The position numbers and the translations under genes were made by a program. A stretch of DNA of 12,333 bases from JBCDIQ01 sp039024295 (lineage in GTDB: Bacteria > Bacteroidota > Bacteroidia > J057), in assembly GCA_039024295.1 (NCBI GenBank), contig JBCDIQ010000156.1, positions 1-12,333 of the forward strand, written 5' to 3'. A model generated the notes under the pieces. That model searched no databases and had not been told where the DNA came from. It worked only from the letters and a program-made list of their open reading frames with translations. Numbering within the stretch: position 1 is the first letter of the stretch; each line of letters opens with the position of its first letter. Shown here one piece after another: positions 1 to 7,161 of the stretch.

Positions 1-429
1 AGAGGTGATCAATTCTCCGTTTTTATCATTTGCCTCAAACTGACTGAGTGTTGACTTCTCAGGGATAAAATAGGATTCGAATGCTAATGATAAGTTCCAA
101 TTGTAGAATTTTACCAATTCTGATGCTAAGAGTTGATTTTTACTGGAGAGCGTAGAGATAATCGAATCAGTATGCTGTATTCTCTCTGAGTTATAGGTTA
201 TTTTTTCCTCCAGCGTTTGGATATCTATTAGCAAATCATTCTTAAAATTCTCTAAAAATGCAGCCTCTATTCTGGCATTTTTTTGTCCTTCATTCCAATC
301 GTTTATCCACAAGGCAATCAGAATTCCCAAAACGACAAGTAATATTTCTCCGATGGCATATATCAGGTAATGACTGATTTTTTGTTCGGCGAGGAGTTTT
401 TTTCTGGCTCTTCTAAGGAATTGAATCAT
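1..429 (-). CDS. DUF6090-type membrane protein (3' end cut by window)
   Basis: The frame is open from an ATG at 427-429 to the window edge, giving the first 143 residues with no stop. The protein begins MIQFLRRARKKLLAEQKISH, a basic amphipathic start. One hydrophobic helix follows at about residues 21-41 (IGEILLVVLGILIALWIN), then DWNEGQK and a polar, probably helical region (LEENFKNDLL-like stretches) that may form a coiled coil. This N-terminal pattern, with a basic start, IGEhhLVVhGILIAL and a WNE turn, is characteristic of Bacteroidota proteins annotated as DUF6090. Their function is not known. The expected topology is an anchored protein with a large soluble domain. It lies 179 bp downstream of the CPBP protease gene on the same strand. 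The family call is from memory of the motif. The C-terminal part is outside the window. Confidence 0.8.
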   Translation of the reverse strand, partial: MIQFLRRARKKLLAEQKISHYLIYAIGEILLVVLGILIALWINDWNEGQKNARIEAAFLENFKNDLLIDIQTLEEKITYNSERIQHTDSIISTLSSKNQLLASELVKFYNWNLSLAFESYFIPEKSTLSQFEANDKNGELITS

Positions 430-452
430 AAGTTCGGCAATTGATTTTCCCA

Positions 453-488
453 ACTGGTCACCTCAACCAGTGGCTTTCAAAAGAAAGC
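453..488. repeat. two adjacent small hairpins between the CPBP and DUF6090 genes
   Basis: Two perfect 6-bp inverted repeats sit side by side: ACTGGT (453-458) with ACCAGT (466-471), and GCTTTC (473-478) with GAAAGC (483-488) around an AAAA loop. Neither is followed by a T-run on the minus strand, so this is not a convincing intrinsic terminator. It may be a 5' leader structure of the DUF6090 gene or chance. Nothing else is visible in the 430-608 gap. Confidence 0.3.
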
Positions 489-608
489 TGCCAAAAAATA
501 CCCTTAATTTTCGGAAGAGTTGCTGCCCAGTCTCACTTAATGAATGGTTGCCATAAATAGTCTTGGTCTGACCTAGATAAATAGGAGTTAATCTTCCCAT
601 GGGCAAGG

Positions 609-1310
609 TCATTCCATCACCTGCAAAATGGCCACCATGGCTGACAAAATAACCAGCCAATGGATGGCAATGGGCACGTATAACTTTTTGAGCAGCAAAT
701 ACAGCACCCCCAAAAATACCCCCCAGGATAAGAACCACCAAAATTGGTCAATCGATTTCAGTCCGTGCTGAAAAATGAACGGTATAACTGCTACCATGCC
801 CGCAATCCATTTGTTGAGGCCATGACTCCTGAGAGCCGTAATGGCAAATCCTCGGTAAACGATTTCTTCAGCCAACCCAGCAAGGAAGCCCATGATGACG
901 AAAATGATCCTCGTTGTGGTCGTTTTAGGCGTGAGGGAGGATAAGCGCTGTAATTTTTCAGGATCAATGGAAGAGTTGCCCAAAGCCACTTCGATGAAAA
1001 GGATAAGCCCTATGGCAACGACCCAATAGCCGCCAAAGAGGATCTTTGTACTTCTACTTTTAAAGGAAATGCCGATGTCGTTCCATTTCCAGCCCGAGGA
1101 AGAAAGAATCTTTGAGATCAGGTAAATCTGAGCCAGGTACCAGCAGGTGATGAGTGTCCAGAAAGCCGTAAAAAAATCTACTCCTAAATTTGTGATAAGG
1201 GAACGGTTCAGTAGCAGCAGTGAAAGGAAGGTAGCAATGAGGGGAAAGCCCACTAGGACTGAAATGATTTGGGGAAATGGGATAGGCTTTACAGGTTCTG
1301 TGCGTTCCAT
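609..1310 (-). CDS. CPBP-family intramembrane metalloprotease
   Basis: This is a 233-aa polytopic membrane protein, the usual size for the CPBP (CAAX protease and bacteriocin-processing) family. These are intramembrane metalloproteases, and many bacterial members have no known substrate. Motif 1 (EExxxR) is present as E148-E149-I-V-Y-R153, followed by GF as in typical members. Motif 2 (FxxxH) is F178-I-F-Q-H182. The third motif, normally HxxxN or HxxxD, is H217-W-L-V-I221, so the final polar residue is missing. Hydrophobic segments lie around residues 13-34, 45-66, 89-110, 135-147, 167-182, 190-207 and 212-229. The start is the ATG at 1308-1310, with a perfect -7-like box 29 bp upstream. The Crp/Fnr gene ends 76 bp upstream on the same strand and could regulate it, but that is only inferred from position. 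Fold assignment is confident; activity is less certain. Confidence 0.88.
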   Translation of the reverse strand: MERTEPVKPIPFPQIISVLVGFPLIATFLSLLLLNRSLITNLGVDFFTAFWTLITCWYLAQIYLISKILSSSGWKWNDIGISFKSRSTKILFGGYWVVAIGLILFIEVALGNSSIDPEKLQRLSSLTPKTTTTRIIFVIMGFLAGLAEEIVYRGFAITALRSHGLNKWIAGMVAVIPFIFQHGLKSIDQFWWFLSWGVFLGVLYLLLKKLYVPIAIHWLVILSAMVAILQVME

Positions 1311-1339
1311 TGATGATCTATTTTTGAAGGGGAAATGCT

Positions 1340-1347
1340 CAAAAATA
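1340..1347 (-). promoter_or_regulatory. candidate Bacteroidota -7 box for the CPBP gene
   Basis: On the minus strand this reads TATTTTTG, a full match to the Bacteroidota -7 consensus TAnnTTTG. It lies 29 bp before the CPBP start codon. A TTTTG that could act as the -33 element lies only about 14 bp further upstream, shorter than the usual spacing, so the call is tentative. Confidence 0.35.
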
Positions 1348-1386
1348 GGCCCTCATTCAGCCAAAACAGTTACCCTATGGTAATTC

Positions 1387-1956
1387 CTACATTTTCTCAG
1401 ACCTGATCCTGCTCAAGCTTTGCGGGGTGATGCCCAGGTAGGAAGCCAGATATTTCAGCGGAGTTCGTTCAATGTTCTTATTGCTGTTGATCAGTTCCAG
1501 GTATCGTTCTTTAGCAGTTTTGGTTAACAGATCAATTTGTTGTTGCTGCTTTTCTATAAAGGAAGATTCTGCGATGATTCGGGTAACCAGTTGACCGTAA
1601 TTTCCCTGTGCAAGGGTCTGTTGGAAGTTCTGATAAGGCATCCGGAAGACTGTCGAATTCTCAAAGAGTTTTACTTCTATCGGTGTGGGCTGTTGCAAGG
1701 TGAAAGACATGTAATCGGTCAAGAAATCATTTTCATAGGAAATGTCGATACAGACGAAATTCTGTTTGTTCCAGAGTAAATTTCCGCCACTGCCGCTGAG
1801 TAAAATACTCAGGTACTTTTCAGTTGTGTGTGCTGCTTTGAGCACAAATTCTTTGGGATAGTCTTGGGTTTCCCCTAACTGCTCGAAGTTTTTCCAGACC
1901 TGAACATCCAGCTCCACATAAGGATCAAAAATCTCTTTCAGTTGATTTGCTACCAT
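1387..1956 (-). CDS. Crp/Fnr-family transcriptional regulator
   Basis: From the chosen start this is a 189-aa protein. It fits the short Bacteroidota branch of the Crp/Fnr family: an N-terminal cyclic-nucleotide-binding-like beta-roll (about residues 1-115), a dimerisation helix (about 116-145) and a C-terminal winged helix-turn-helix. The HTH is clear at residues 167-185 (LKYLASYLGITPQSLSRIR) and ends almost at the C-terminus, as usual in this group. The N-terminal domain lacks a recognisable cAMP-binding phosphate cassette (no RxS/T pattern) and has no Fnr-type cysteine cluster, so the ligand is unknown. I chose the ATG at 1954-1956 because family members normally begin just before the 'LKEIF' helix. 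An in-frame ATG at 1984-1986 would add 10 residues and cannot be excluded. The CPBP protease gene follows 76 bp downstream. Confidence 0.88.
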   Translation of the reverse strand: MVANQLKEIFDPYVELDVQVWKNFEQLGETQDYPKEFVLKAAHTTEKYLSILLSGSGGNLLWNKQNFVCIDISYENDFLTDYMSFTLQQPTPIEVKLFENSTVFRMPYQNFQQTLAQGNYGQLVTRIIAESSFIEKQQQQIDLLTKTAKERYLELINSNKNIERTPLKYLASYLGITPQSLSRIRSEKM

Positions 1957-2100
1957 TGTTGTGAGGCGTTTTTTACCCAGTAGCATTCCTTCAAGAGAAG
2001 CTCTTTTTTAGAGAACCTGCCACGAATAAGTATTTGGGTAACGCGATCAATTGTGTTGTTCAGACGGTGGTTCGGATTATTAATATCCCAAAAATCACAA

Positions 2101-2137
2101 TCACTGCAAAGCAGTTCCTACGCTTTTGCAATGACAC
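2101..2137. repeat. imperfect palindromic intergenic sequence, possible dispersed repeat
   Basis: In the minus orientation the sequence contains GTCATTGC followed by an imperfect stem: TGCAAAAGC at 2122-2130 against GCTTTGCA at 2105-2112, with one bulged A and a 9-nt loop. It resembles the dispersed intergenic repeats seen in many bacteria that read GTCATTGCGA...GAAGCAATC. It lies in the 244-bp gap 1957-2200, which also has a loose CACAAGG (2158-2164) / CCTTGTG (2190-2196) inverted repeat just after the barrel gene. No gene is visible in the gap. Dispersal is inferred. Confidence 0.35.
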
Positions 2138-2200
2138 CCTAACCATAGAATCTTCAACACAAGGCATCTGTGTATCGAGATAGCTAACCCCTTGTGCCCA

Positions 2201-3097
2201 TCACTTCCCCTTCAACACATAATACACCCCCAGGTTGTAACTGGGCGCTGCGAGGATATTCCTAGCGTAGAAAACACCTCCCACAGAAGCGGAAAAGCCA
2301 ATATTTTTTGAAGTGGTGTAATTGACTTCGGGGATGACAGCGAAATACGTCAGGCGATTACCAAAAATAGAGGAACTGCCGGTACTGCCATCAGAAGATT
2401 CTGACCCAAGCGGCTGAACCTGCGTCCATTTCAACGCAAGTGCCCAGTTGTCATTGGGGGTCCAGCCGAGTTCACCGCCCCACACAAAGGCGTCATCGTA
2501 GTCGACAGTTACAGGGCCACTGGAATATTTAAGGTCTGCCGTGCCACGCCATTGGTAGCCCACAGAAAGGTTGACATATAAGGGCACAGGATGAAAAGAA
2601 TGGGAAGCATGAAGCATGGCCAATGCACCAAAGGCCCCATCTCCTGCCTGGAGCAGTTCGGTATCTCCGCCAACATTCTCGCCTGTTGGCAACTTCAGTT
2701 GGGCTGAGGTCGCCAGAACAATCGGACCTTCTGTGAGGATGCCGTATTTGAGTCCTAACTGGATATCTCCCAGGCCATTGAACTCATCACCTGCTACCAC
2801 AGTGCCATCGACCGTGCTTTCCAGTTCATTGATGGTGCTTCGCACGAACAGTTGGGCATTGAGCAAGGCCGTAAATCGGTCGTTGATACCATATTCTCCA
2901 TAGAGTACCGTGCTGTAGACAGAGGTGGTGGTGATGTCAATCAGGTTGCCTTCCGGGTTGAAGAACTGCCCTGCCCGGATGGAGCTTTGGTTGAGTTTGA
3001 AGTACCCTTCTTTCTCTTTTTGGGTCCATCCGCTTTGGGCATGGGACATGGACGTCATCGCAAAGATGAGCAAGGTAAAAAACGCTATTCGTTTCAT
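2201..3097 (-). CDS. outer-membrane beta-barrel protein, MetA/phenol-degradation transporter-like
   Basis: This 298-aa protein has a Sec signal peptide at residues 1-20 (MKRIAFFTLLIFAMTSMSHA, likely cut before Q21). The mature part has alternating hydrophobic and polar strands with frequent aromatic ends and GYG/GLG turns, for example YGEYGINDRF, GLGDIQLGLKYG, VNLSVGYQWRG and NLGVYYVLKGK. The motifs GLGD.QLGLKY and LPTGEN are typical of barrels annotated as 'putative MetA-pathway of phenol degradation' or simply 'transporter'. The substrate is unknown. The start at 3095-3097 is chosen because it begins the signal peptide; an upstream ATG at 3184 would lie inside the preceding gene. It starts 22 bp after the stop of the DM13 lipoprotein gene, so the two are almost certainly co-transcribed. 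The barrel fold is well supported and the family name less so. Confidence 0.82.
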   Translation of the reverse strand: MKRIAFFTLLIFAMTSMSHAQSGWTQKEKEGYFKLNQSSIRAGQFFNPEGNLIDITTTSVYSTVLYGEYGINDRFTALLNAQLFVRSTINELESTVDGTVVAGDEFNGLGDIQLGLKYGILTEGPIVLATSAQLKLPTGENVGGDTELLQAGDGAFGALAMLHASHSFHPVPLYVNLSVGYQWRGTADLKYSSGPVTVDYDDAFVWGGELGWTPNDNWALALKWTQVQPLGSESSDGSTGSSSIFGNRLTYFAVIPEVNYTTSKNIGFSASVGGVFYARNILAAPSYNLGVYYVLKGK

Positions 3098-3119
3098 GAT
3101 GGGTAAGTTGTGTAGCAGG

Positions 3120-4043
3120 TTATTCAAGGGCAGCAGTACCAAATGGTGCCCGGAAGGGTTGACAATACACCAATACATGGTCAAAGGATTCTGGATCTAA
3201 ATTATCCGGGATAGGATAAGTCTGTGTACCTGAAGTGGCCTGCAAATTCCCCAGGTTGATGCCTCCGCTGACGTTGGTTGCATTGGGGCTTATGTAAACG
3301 TAGAGTCCTGGTCCGTTTTGCGTCCGGAAATCATTGCTGAACACCACCACATTTCGATCAGCGGATCGCTCGATGGTAGCGGTTCCCGATACGGTGTATC
3401 CATTGAGGCCCCGGAAGGTCCCACCGCGAGTCAGAGAGGGTGCCCCAACCATCAGGGAAACAGGCAAGCTGTTGATGTCCTCAGAAGTCGCCCTTATTTG
3501 GGTAGTACCATTGGCCAGAGCAATGACCAAGCCATTATTATTAACCGAACAAATATTGGGATCGCTGCTGTTCCAGGTTACGGGCCTCCCGAATATGGCC
3601 GTCCCACTGGCAGAAGTAAGTTCTACCTCTAATTGAAGGGAATCGCCAATGGCAAGTTCCATGGGGGCTGTGGTAATGGTGACGGAAGCCAGGTCCTCAG
3701 CATTTGCTGAGACGGTTACCAGCAGGGAATCCGAAAGCGTTTCCGTTAGCACATCGATCCATACTTGCCCTTCGGCCACTGCGTTGAGCAGGCCAGCGGC
3801 ATCTATGGTGGCGATGGAAGGGTTACGACTGCTCCAGCTAATTTCCTTTTCAAGCGAGCTATCATCTGAAGAGATGACCTGGGCTGAAAGCTGCTGGCTT
3901 TCTCCTTCCAGCAGGACGATAGAGGAATTGCTGAGTTCTATTCGAGCAGGAACGGGTCCGAGGGGTTCATCGACCAAGTCAGTGCCGATACAACTGGTCA
4001 TGAACAGCAGGATCAAGGAATAGAAATACGTTTGGCGTTTCAT
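3120..4043 (-). CDS. lipoprotein with two Ig-like (Big_2) domains and a C-terminal DM13 domain
   Basis: This 307-aa protein starts with a lipoprotein signal peptide; the lipid-anchored residue is probably C18 (FMTSC-IGTDLVDEP). Two bacterial Ig-like (Big_2) repeats follow at about 31-112 and 117-199. Both show the family pattern 'L..G.S.QL...V' then 'W.S.(N/D)P....V...GL..A...G...I'. The C-terminal 100 residues (about 208-306) match the DM13 domain: GTF.GLNGYTVSGTATI, then VVVFSNDF, NGPGLYVYIS, and at the end the conserved VLVYCQPF...FGTAAL with C294. DM13 has been proposed to be a redox or electron-transfer domain using that cysteine, often linked to DOMON or cytochrome partners in eukaryotes. 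That function is a prediction. The start at 4041-4043 opens the signal peptide. The gene leads an operon with the barrel gene 22 bp downstream. Confidence 0.88.
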   Translation of the reverse strand: MKRQTYFYSLILLFMTSCIGTDLVDEPLGPVPARIELSNSSIVLLEGESQQLSAQVISSDDSSLEKEISWSSRNPSIATIDAAGLLNAVAEGQVWIDVLTETLSDSLLVTVSANAEDLASVTITTAPMELAIGDSLQLEVELTSASGTAIFGRPVTWNSSDPNICSVNNNGLVIALANGTTQIRATSEDINSLPVSLMVGAPSLTRGGTFRGLNGYTVSGTATIERSADRNVVVFSNDFRTQNGPGLYVYISPNATNVSGGINLGNLQATSGTQTYPIPDNLDPESFDHVLVYCQPFRAPFGTAALE

Positions 4044-4074
4044 AGTGAGGGGACAATATTGCTGAAAGATAGGG

Positions 4075-4102
4075 CAAAAGTAGGCCACGAATCCTGCCCA
4101 AA
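4075..4102 (-). promoter_or_regulatory. candidate Bacteroidota promoter for the DM13-barrel operon
   Basis: On the minus strand TACTTTTG at 4075-4082 matches the -7 consensus TAnnTTTG exactly. A TTTG at 4099-4102 lies 16 bp upstream of it, close to the reported -33 spacing but slightly short. The -7 box is 31 bp before the DM13 start codon, giving a short leader. The rest of the 4103-4254 gap shows only AT-rich sequence and weak inverted repeats. Confidence 0.45.
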
Positions 4103-4228
4103 CCGTCTGCCTGTTGACAATTGGGAGGGGTTTTTGAAGTAGGATTTGTTATGGGTTTATATGAACCCCAATCAAATTAACCTGTTGATTATAAATTAGT
4201 TATACTGCTAAAATAATATCTTTCAGCC

Positions 4229-4259
4229 ACTAAAAAAGGTATTCGTTGGTTTTTTTAGT
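4229..4259 (-). terminator. AT-rich hairpin at the stop codon of the EF-hand lipoprotein gene
   Basis: ACTAAAAAA (4229-4237) pairs perfectly with TTTTTTAGT (4251-4259) around a 13-nt loop. The stop codon lies inside the arm. Read on the minus strand, the 3' arm is a run of six T, so it could work as a weak bidirectional terminator. The stem has only two G-C pairs, so stability is poor and the call is tentative. Confidence 0.3.
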
Positions 4260-5004
4260 CCTGCTTGAACCATTGGTTGAGGAATAGGTCCTCGATTTTT
4301 TGCCGGTTGGAAACATCAATTATTTCGTCCAATTTCCATTGCTGGTTTGCCAACTCCGCTTTGTACCAAATGGAAATATCCTTTTCGGTAAAGATGGAAT
4401 CGCGATTTGAATCTCTGATAGTCCTCAACAATAGTTGATCGGAGTTGGGGACTACTTCAAAGTATTGCACATGCTCATTGTGCGGCGAAATTCTCTGCAG
4501 GTTGGTGCCGCCTGTTGATGAGGAGAATAAATAGGTCGGGTCTTTTGAGGTTAGGGTGCCATCTCCATTGAAATCAATGTCCTCGATCTCATACAAAATG
4601 ACCTGACTCATTTCTTGGTTGGTGTCATCATCTAGCAGTATGTATTCCTCGGCCTTATTTACGTGGATGTTTGAAATTCGAACTTTCTTTTCTGTGAGTA
4701 AACGAGTGGAACCCGTTTTACCATCGTAGAATACAACGTTCCAATACCTTGGGAAATCATAAGAGGAGTAACTGCTTCCACTTAACTTCCTCCTTTTCGC
4801 AGGTGAGTTGGCCGAAAGAGGAATCATGACCTGATCAGAACTTTCAATGACAATAGGGGATCCATACTCAAAACTGAATTTCGTTTGGATAGGCTCGATT
4901 TTGTCAACCGCTTGGCCTTTCTCTTCGATTGAGTTAATGTTTGGCTCACTTTTGTTACAGGCAAATAGACTGAGGACCAATGCGATTCCAATAAGCTGTT
5001 TCAT
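4255..5004 (-). CDS. lipoprotein with two EF-hand-like calcium loops, beta-propeller-like (PD40-type) repeats
   Basis: This 249-aa protein begins with a lipoprotein signal peptide, MKQLIGIALVLSLFAC, with C16 as the probable lipidated residue. I chose the ATG at 5002-5004; another ATG three codons upstream (5013) is possible. Two 12-residue loops fit the EF-hand/dockerin pattern with all main ligands: D144-x-N146-x-D148-x-T150...D155 and D198-x-N200-x-D202-x-I204...D209. Each follows a hydrophobic strand (VILYEIEDI, LLLRTIR) and precedes another (TYLFSSS, SIWYKAEL), so the loops look inserted in repeated beta-blades. The YLFSSSTGGTNLQRISP stretch resembles TolB/PD40 propeller motifs. It is too short for a whole propeller. 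It probably sits on the periplasmic or outer face of a membrane and binds calcium. It follows the MGNR gene by 44 bp. I recognise no named family and the partner is unknown. Confidence 0.72.
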   Translation of the reverse strand: MKQLIGIALVLSLFACNKSEPNINSIEEKGQAVDKIEPIQTKFSFEYGSPIVIESSDQVMIPLSANSPAKRRKLSGSSYSSYDFPRYWNVVFYDGKTGSTRLLTEKKVRISNIHVNKAEEYILLDDDTNQEMSQVILYEIEDIDFNGDGTLTSKDPTYLFSSSTGGTNLQRISPHNEHVQYFEVVPNSDQLLLRTIRDSNRDSIFTEKDISIWYKAELANQQWKLDEIIDVSNRQKIEDLFLNQWFKQD

Positions 5005-5048
5005 GGGGGGCATATAAAAGGGTGTGAATCATCTATCTCTTAGGCAGA

Positions 5049-5996
5049 TTATTTCCTTGAGAAGAAGGATTTAATTCTTTCCCATATCGATTTTTGTGGT
5101 TTAATATTTTCAAAAAAGTGGGGATGAAACTTTACTTCTTCATTTAGCTTTATCATCCCTTGAGCCATCTCATTGGGATTGAAATCATCTTCCTGGGCTA
5201 GTATTTGCCGCATTCGTTCTGCTACTTCATTTACGCTCATTTTTATCTTACTTACATCATAACTTACTTTCTGTAGAATATTAATATAGCCAAAATTACC
5301 CACCTCGATGTGCCATCCTGGCCAAAATTTGATCAGTTCATCTTCAAGTCCTGTGATACTTTGATTAACAAACAATTTCTTTTCGTCAATATCTATTAGA
5401 AGTAGATTCGGGCTTTCAATTTGAGATTCCTTGAGCAATTGTGAAGATGATTTCCTATCTAAGATATCTATAATCCCTTCTCCAAGTAGGGCGACTTCTT
5501 CATCTGTACAGTCGTACAGCTCTTTCATCCTTAGATTATTATCATTTTTCATGATAATCAGGCAGGATGTGTACTCCCCAATCGTTTTGTTTGCAAATTC
5601 TTTCATATCTATTCTGTCGAAATTTGGCCTCTGCTTAGACGTGTAATCTATTTCTATCAGTTTCTCGATGTCATACATTTCCTTCTCAGCTAAACTGATT
5701 TTCCATCCTTTCCATATTTCCTTGAGAAGTTTCAGGTATTCCTGTCTTACTGAAAATTCAGAAAGGTGCGCGATTTCCCAGAATAGAAGATGGTTGGTAT
5801 CCAGGTCGATATACACGCAGCCTTCAATCCATGGTTCATCAATTAGTTCATTTTTCTTATCAAACTGGCGAACAAATGAGACAAACCTATTTGAGCCAAG
5901 TAGAAGGTCATTGGCCATGAAGCGAGCGCGCCAATGTGTATAGAAAATCTCAGTCTGATCGTTCGACTTTATTACATAATTGCCCCTATTTCCCAT
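5049..5996 (-). CDS. uncharacterised 'MGNR' protein with internal duplication
   Basis: This is a 315-aa protein with no signal peptide or membrane helix, so it is probably cytoplasmic. It starts MGNRGNYVI, then IFYTHWRARF and a D-x-L-L-x-G stretch. I have seen this N-terminal pattern (MGNRxNY/FV...HW) in hypothetical proteins of several phyla, but no function is attached to it. Residues 61-110 (YIDLDTNHLLFWE ... IWKGWKISL) and 198-240 (LLIDIDEKKLFVN ... FWPGWHIEV) share the same layout: a hydrophobic strand, acidic turn, Leu-rich strand, helix, then W-x-GW-x-I. This suggests a tandem domain duplication. The last 60 residues are charged and helical, ending SIWERIKSFFSRK. The gene is clearly more AT-rich than the kinase gene before it. 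It could be a stand-alone immunity-type or house-keeping protein; nothing seen decides this. Confidence 0.75.
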   Translation of the reverse strand: MGNRGNYVIKSNDQTEIFYTHWRARFMANDLLLGSNRFVSFVRQFDKKNELIDEPWIEGCVYIDLDTNHLLFWEIAHLSEFSVRQEYLKLLKEIWKGWKISLAEKEMYDIEKLIEIDYTSKQRPNFDRIDMKEFANKTIGEYTSCLIIMKNDNNLRMKELYDCTDEEVALLGEGIIDILDRKSSSQLLKESQIESPNLLLIDIDEKKLFVNQSITGLEDELIKFWPGWHIEVGNFGYINILQKVSYDVSKIKMSVNEVAERMRQILAQEDDFNPNEMAQGMIKLNEEVKFHPHFFENIKPQKSIWERIKSFFSRK

Positions 5997-6094
5997 TTTA
6001 CAATAACATTGTGGCTACAATATACGCTTAATTACTTCCCTGCCTGCAATCGCTGTTTGCACGGAAACTTGACTCTGGGGTACAAAATCCATGG

Positions 6095-7042
6095 CTAGAG
6101 GCTGTCGATAACTTCCGAGATTACCCGTTCGCTGTAACTGTTGATCTTCCAATGACCCGGACTCCAGCCTTTGAGGAAACGGTGAAAATCTGCCCAGGCT
6201 ACCCGGTAAAGAGATCGCCATTCCGCTTCCAGTGCCGCATCGCGCTGCCCTAGTACTTGCTGTAAATACCCGAAATAGGTATCCAGAATCTTTCCTTCCA
6301 GACGCTCACAGTCTCGTTCATTCAGGCAGCTCCCAACAAAATACGCCACATCCTTCATGCCGCAGCCACCACCTACATACTGAAAATCCACGCCGGCTAC
6401 TTGTCCATCTTTGGAAAAACAGAAGTTTGCCAGCTTGGCATCTCCATGGACAAAGGTCTGGTAGGTACAGGCAGCGAGTTTCTCATCAATGGCATGAGCC
6501 GCCTCCCGCAATCGGTGATCTGCCAATGCCGCCAGCTCATCAGGACGTGTCTTCAAATGCCAATAGGTCCCAACTTCCCAAAGTCCTTCAGGGACTTTGC
6601 CTAGGTAACTTGCATGAAACTGCGCCAGCCACTTCAGGCAGGAGGCAATTTCCTCCCATTTGAGGGAGCGTTTGCGCAAGGGATAGCCAGCAGCATCCAG
6701 GTCTTCCAGTACCATGAGTACCTCATCGCCGTGGGTTTCAATTGCAAGACAATTGGGCAAACGTGCAGCACTTTGGGCACTGTAATTTTTGTACCAGGTT
6801 GTCTCTACCTGGTAGGATTTAATTTTGCGCTGGTGGCTGATGCCGGTGTTCCATCCGCGGGGATGGTGGTGGGCTACGGGCAACTGGACGTGTTTGACCA
6901 CCACGCTTTCCATTGGCGCATCCTGTAAGCTGATGCGTATGATTTTCCCATATCCGCTCCACAGCTCCTGGATGACCTCTTGTTCAATTAGGCCAGCAGC
7001 TCCTGTTTTTTGCTGAATGATCGATTTAATGTGTTCGTTCAT
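6095..7042 (-). CDS. APH/EcKinase-fold phosphotransferase
   Basis: This 315-aa cytoplasmic protein has the main marks of the aminoglycoside-phosphotransferase / choline-kinase / ecdysteroid-kinase-like superfamily. The probable ATP-binding lysine is K50 in SVVVKHV. The hinge is VLEDLD (E113-D114). The Brenner catalytic loop is H199-G-D201-A-K-L-A-N206, and the metal-binding aspartate is D219 in VAGVDFQYVGGG. After it, MKDVAYFVGSCL is typical of the EcKinase-like branch, in which CHK-type proteins phosphorylate small molecules with hydroxyl groups. The substrate cannot be told from sequence and resistance should not be assumed. The start is the ATG at 7040-7042; the helix beginning there matches the usual N-terminus. 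It stands alone, with 494 bp of non-coding repeat-rich DNA before it and 98 bp after. Confidence 0.85.
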   Translation of the reverse strand: MNEHIKSIIQQKTGAAGLIEQEVIQELWSGYGKIIRISLQDAPMESVVVKHVQLPVAHHHPRGWNTGISHQRKIKSYQVETTWYKNYSAQSAARLPNCLAIETHGDEVLMVLEDLDAAGYPLRKRSLKWEEIASCLKWLAQFHASYLGKVPEGLWEVGTYWHLKTRPDELAALADHRLREAAHAIDEKLAACTYQTFVHGDAKLANFCFSKDGQVAGVDFQYVGGGCGMKDVAYFVGSCLNERDCERLEGKILDTYFGYLQQVLGQRDAALEAEWRSLYRVAWADFHRFLKGWSPGHWKINSYSERVISEVIDSL

Positions 7043-7161
7043 GAGGATTGGGAGAAAGTCTGAAGGATTAATTATCGGAGTTTATAGTTTTCCAAGTTAA
7101 GATATGTGATTTTTGACGGTTATGAATTTAACTAATCGAGTCTCTTTCTGCGTTTTACAAC

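Noticed and set aside
463..741. Minus-strand ORF of 92 aa overlapping the 3' end of the CPBP gene
   Set aside because: It lies mostly in another frame of the CPBP gene and shows no recognisable domain; the CPBP frame has clear motifs.
3318..3636. Two plus-strand ORFs of about 100 aa inside the DM13 gene
   Set aside because: Antisense shadows of a gene with clear Big_2 and DM13 motifs; no start signal or domain of their own.
6015..6221. Minus-strand ORF of 68 aa across the end of the kinase gene
   Set aside because: It overlaps the conserved C-terminus of the phosphotransferase in another frame and has a low-complexity, non-protein-like composition.
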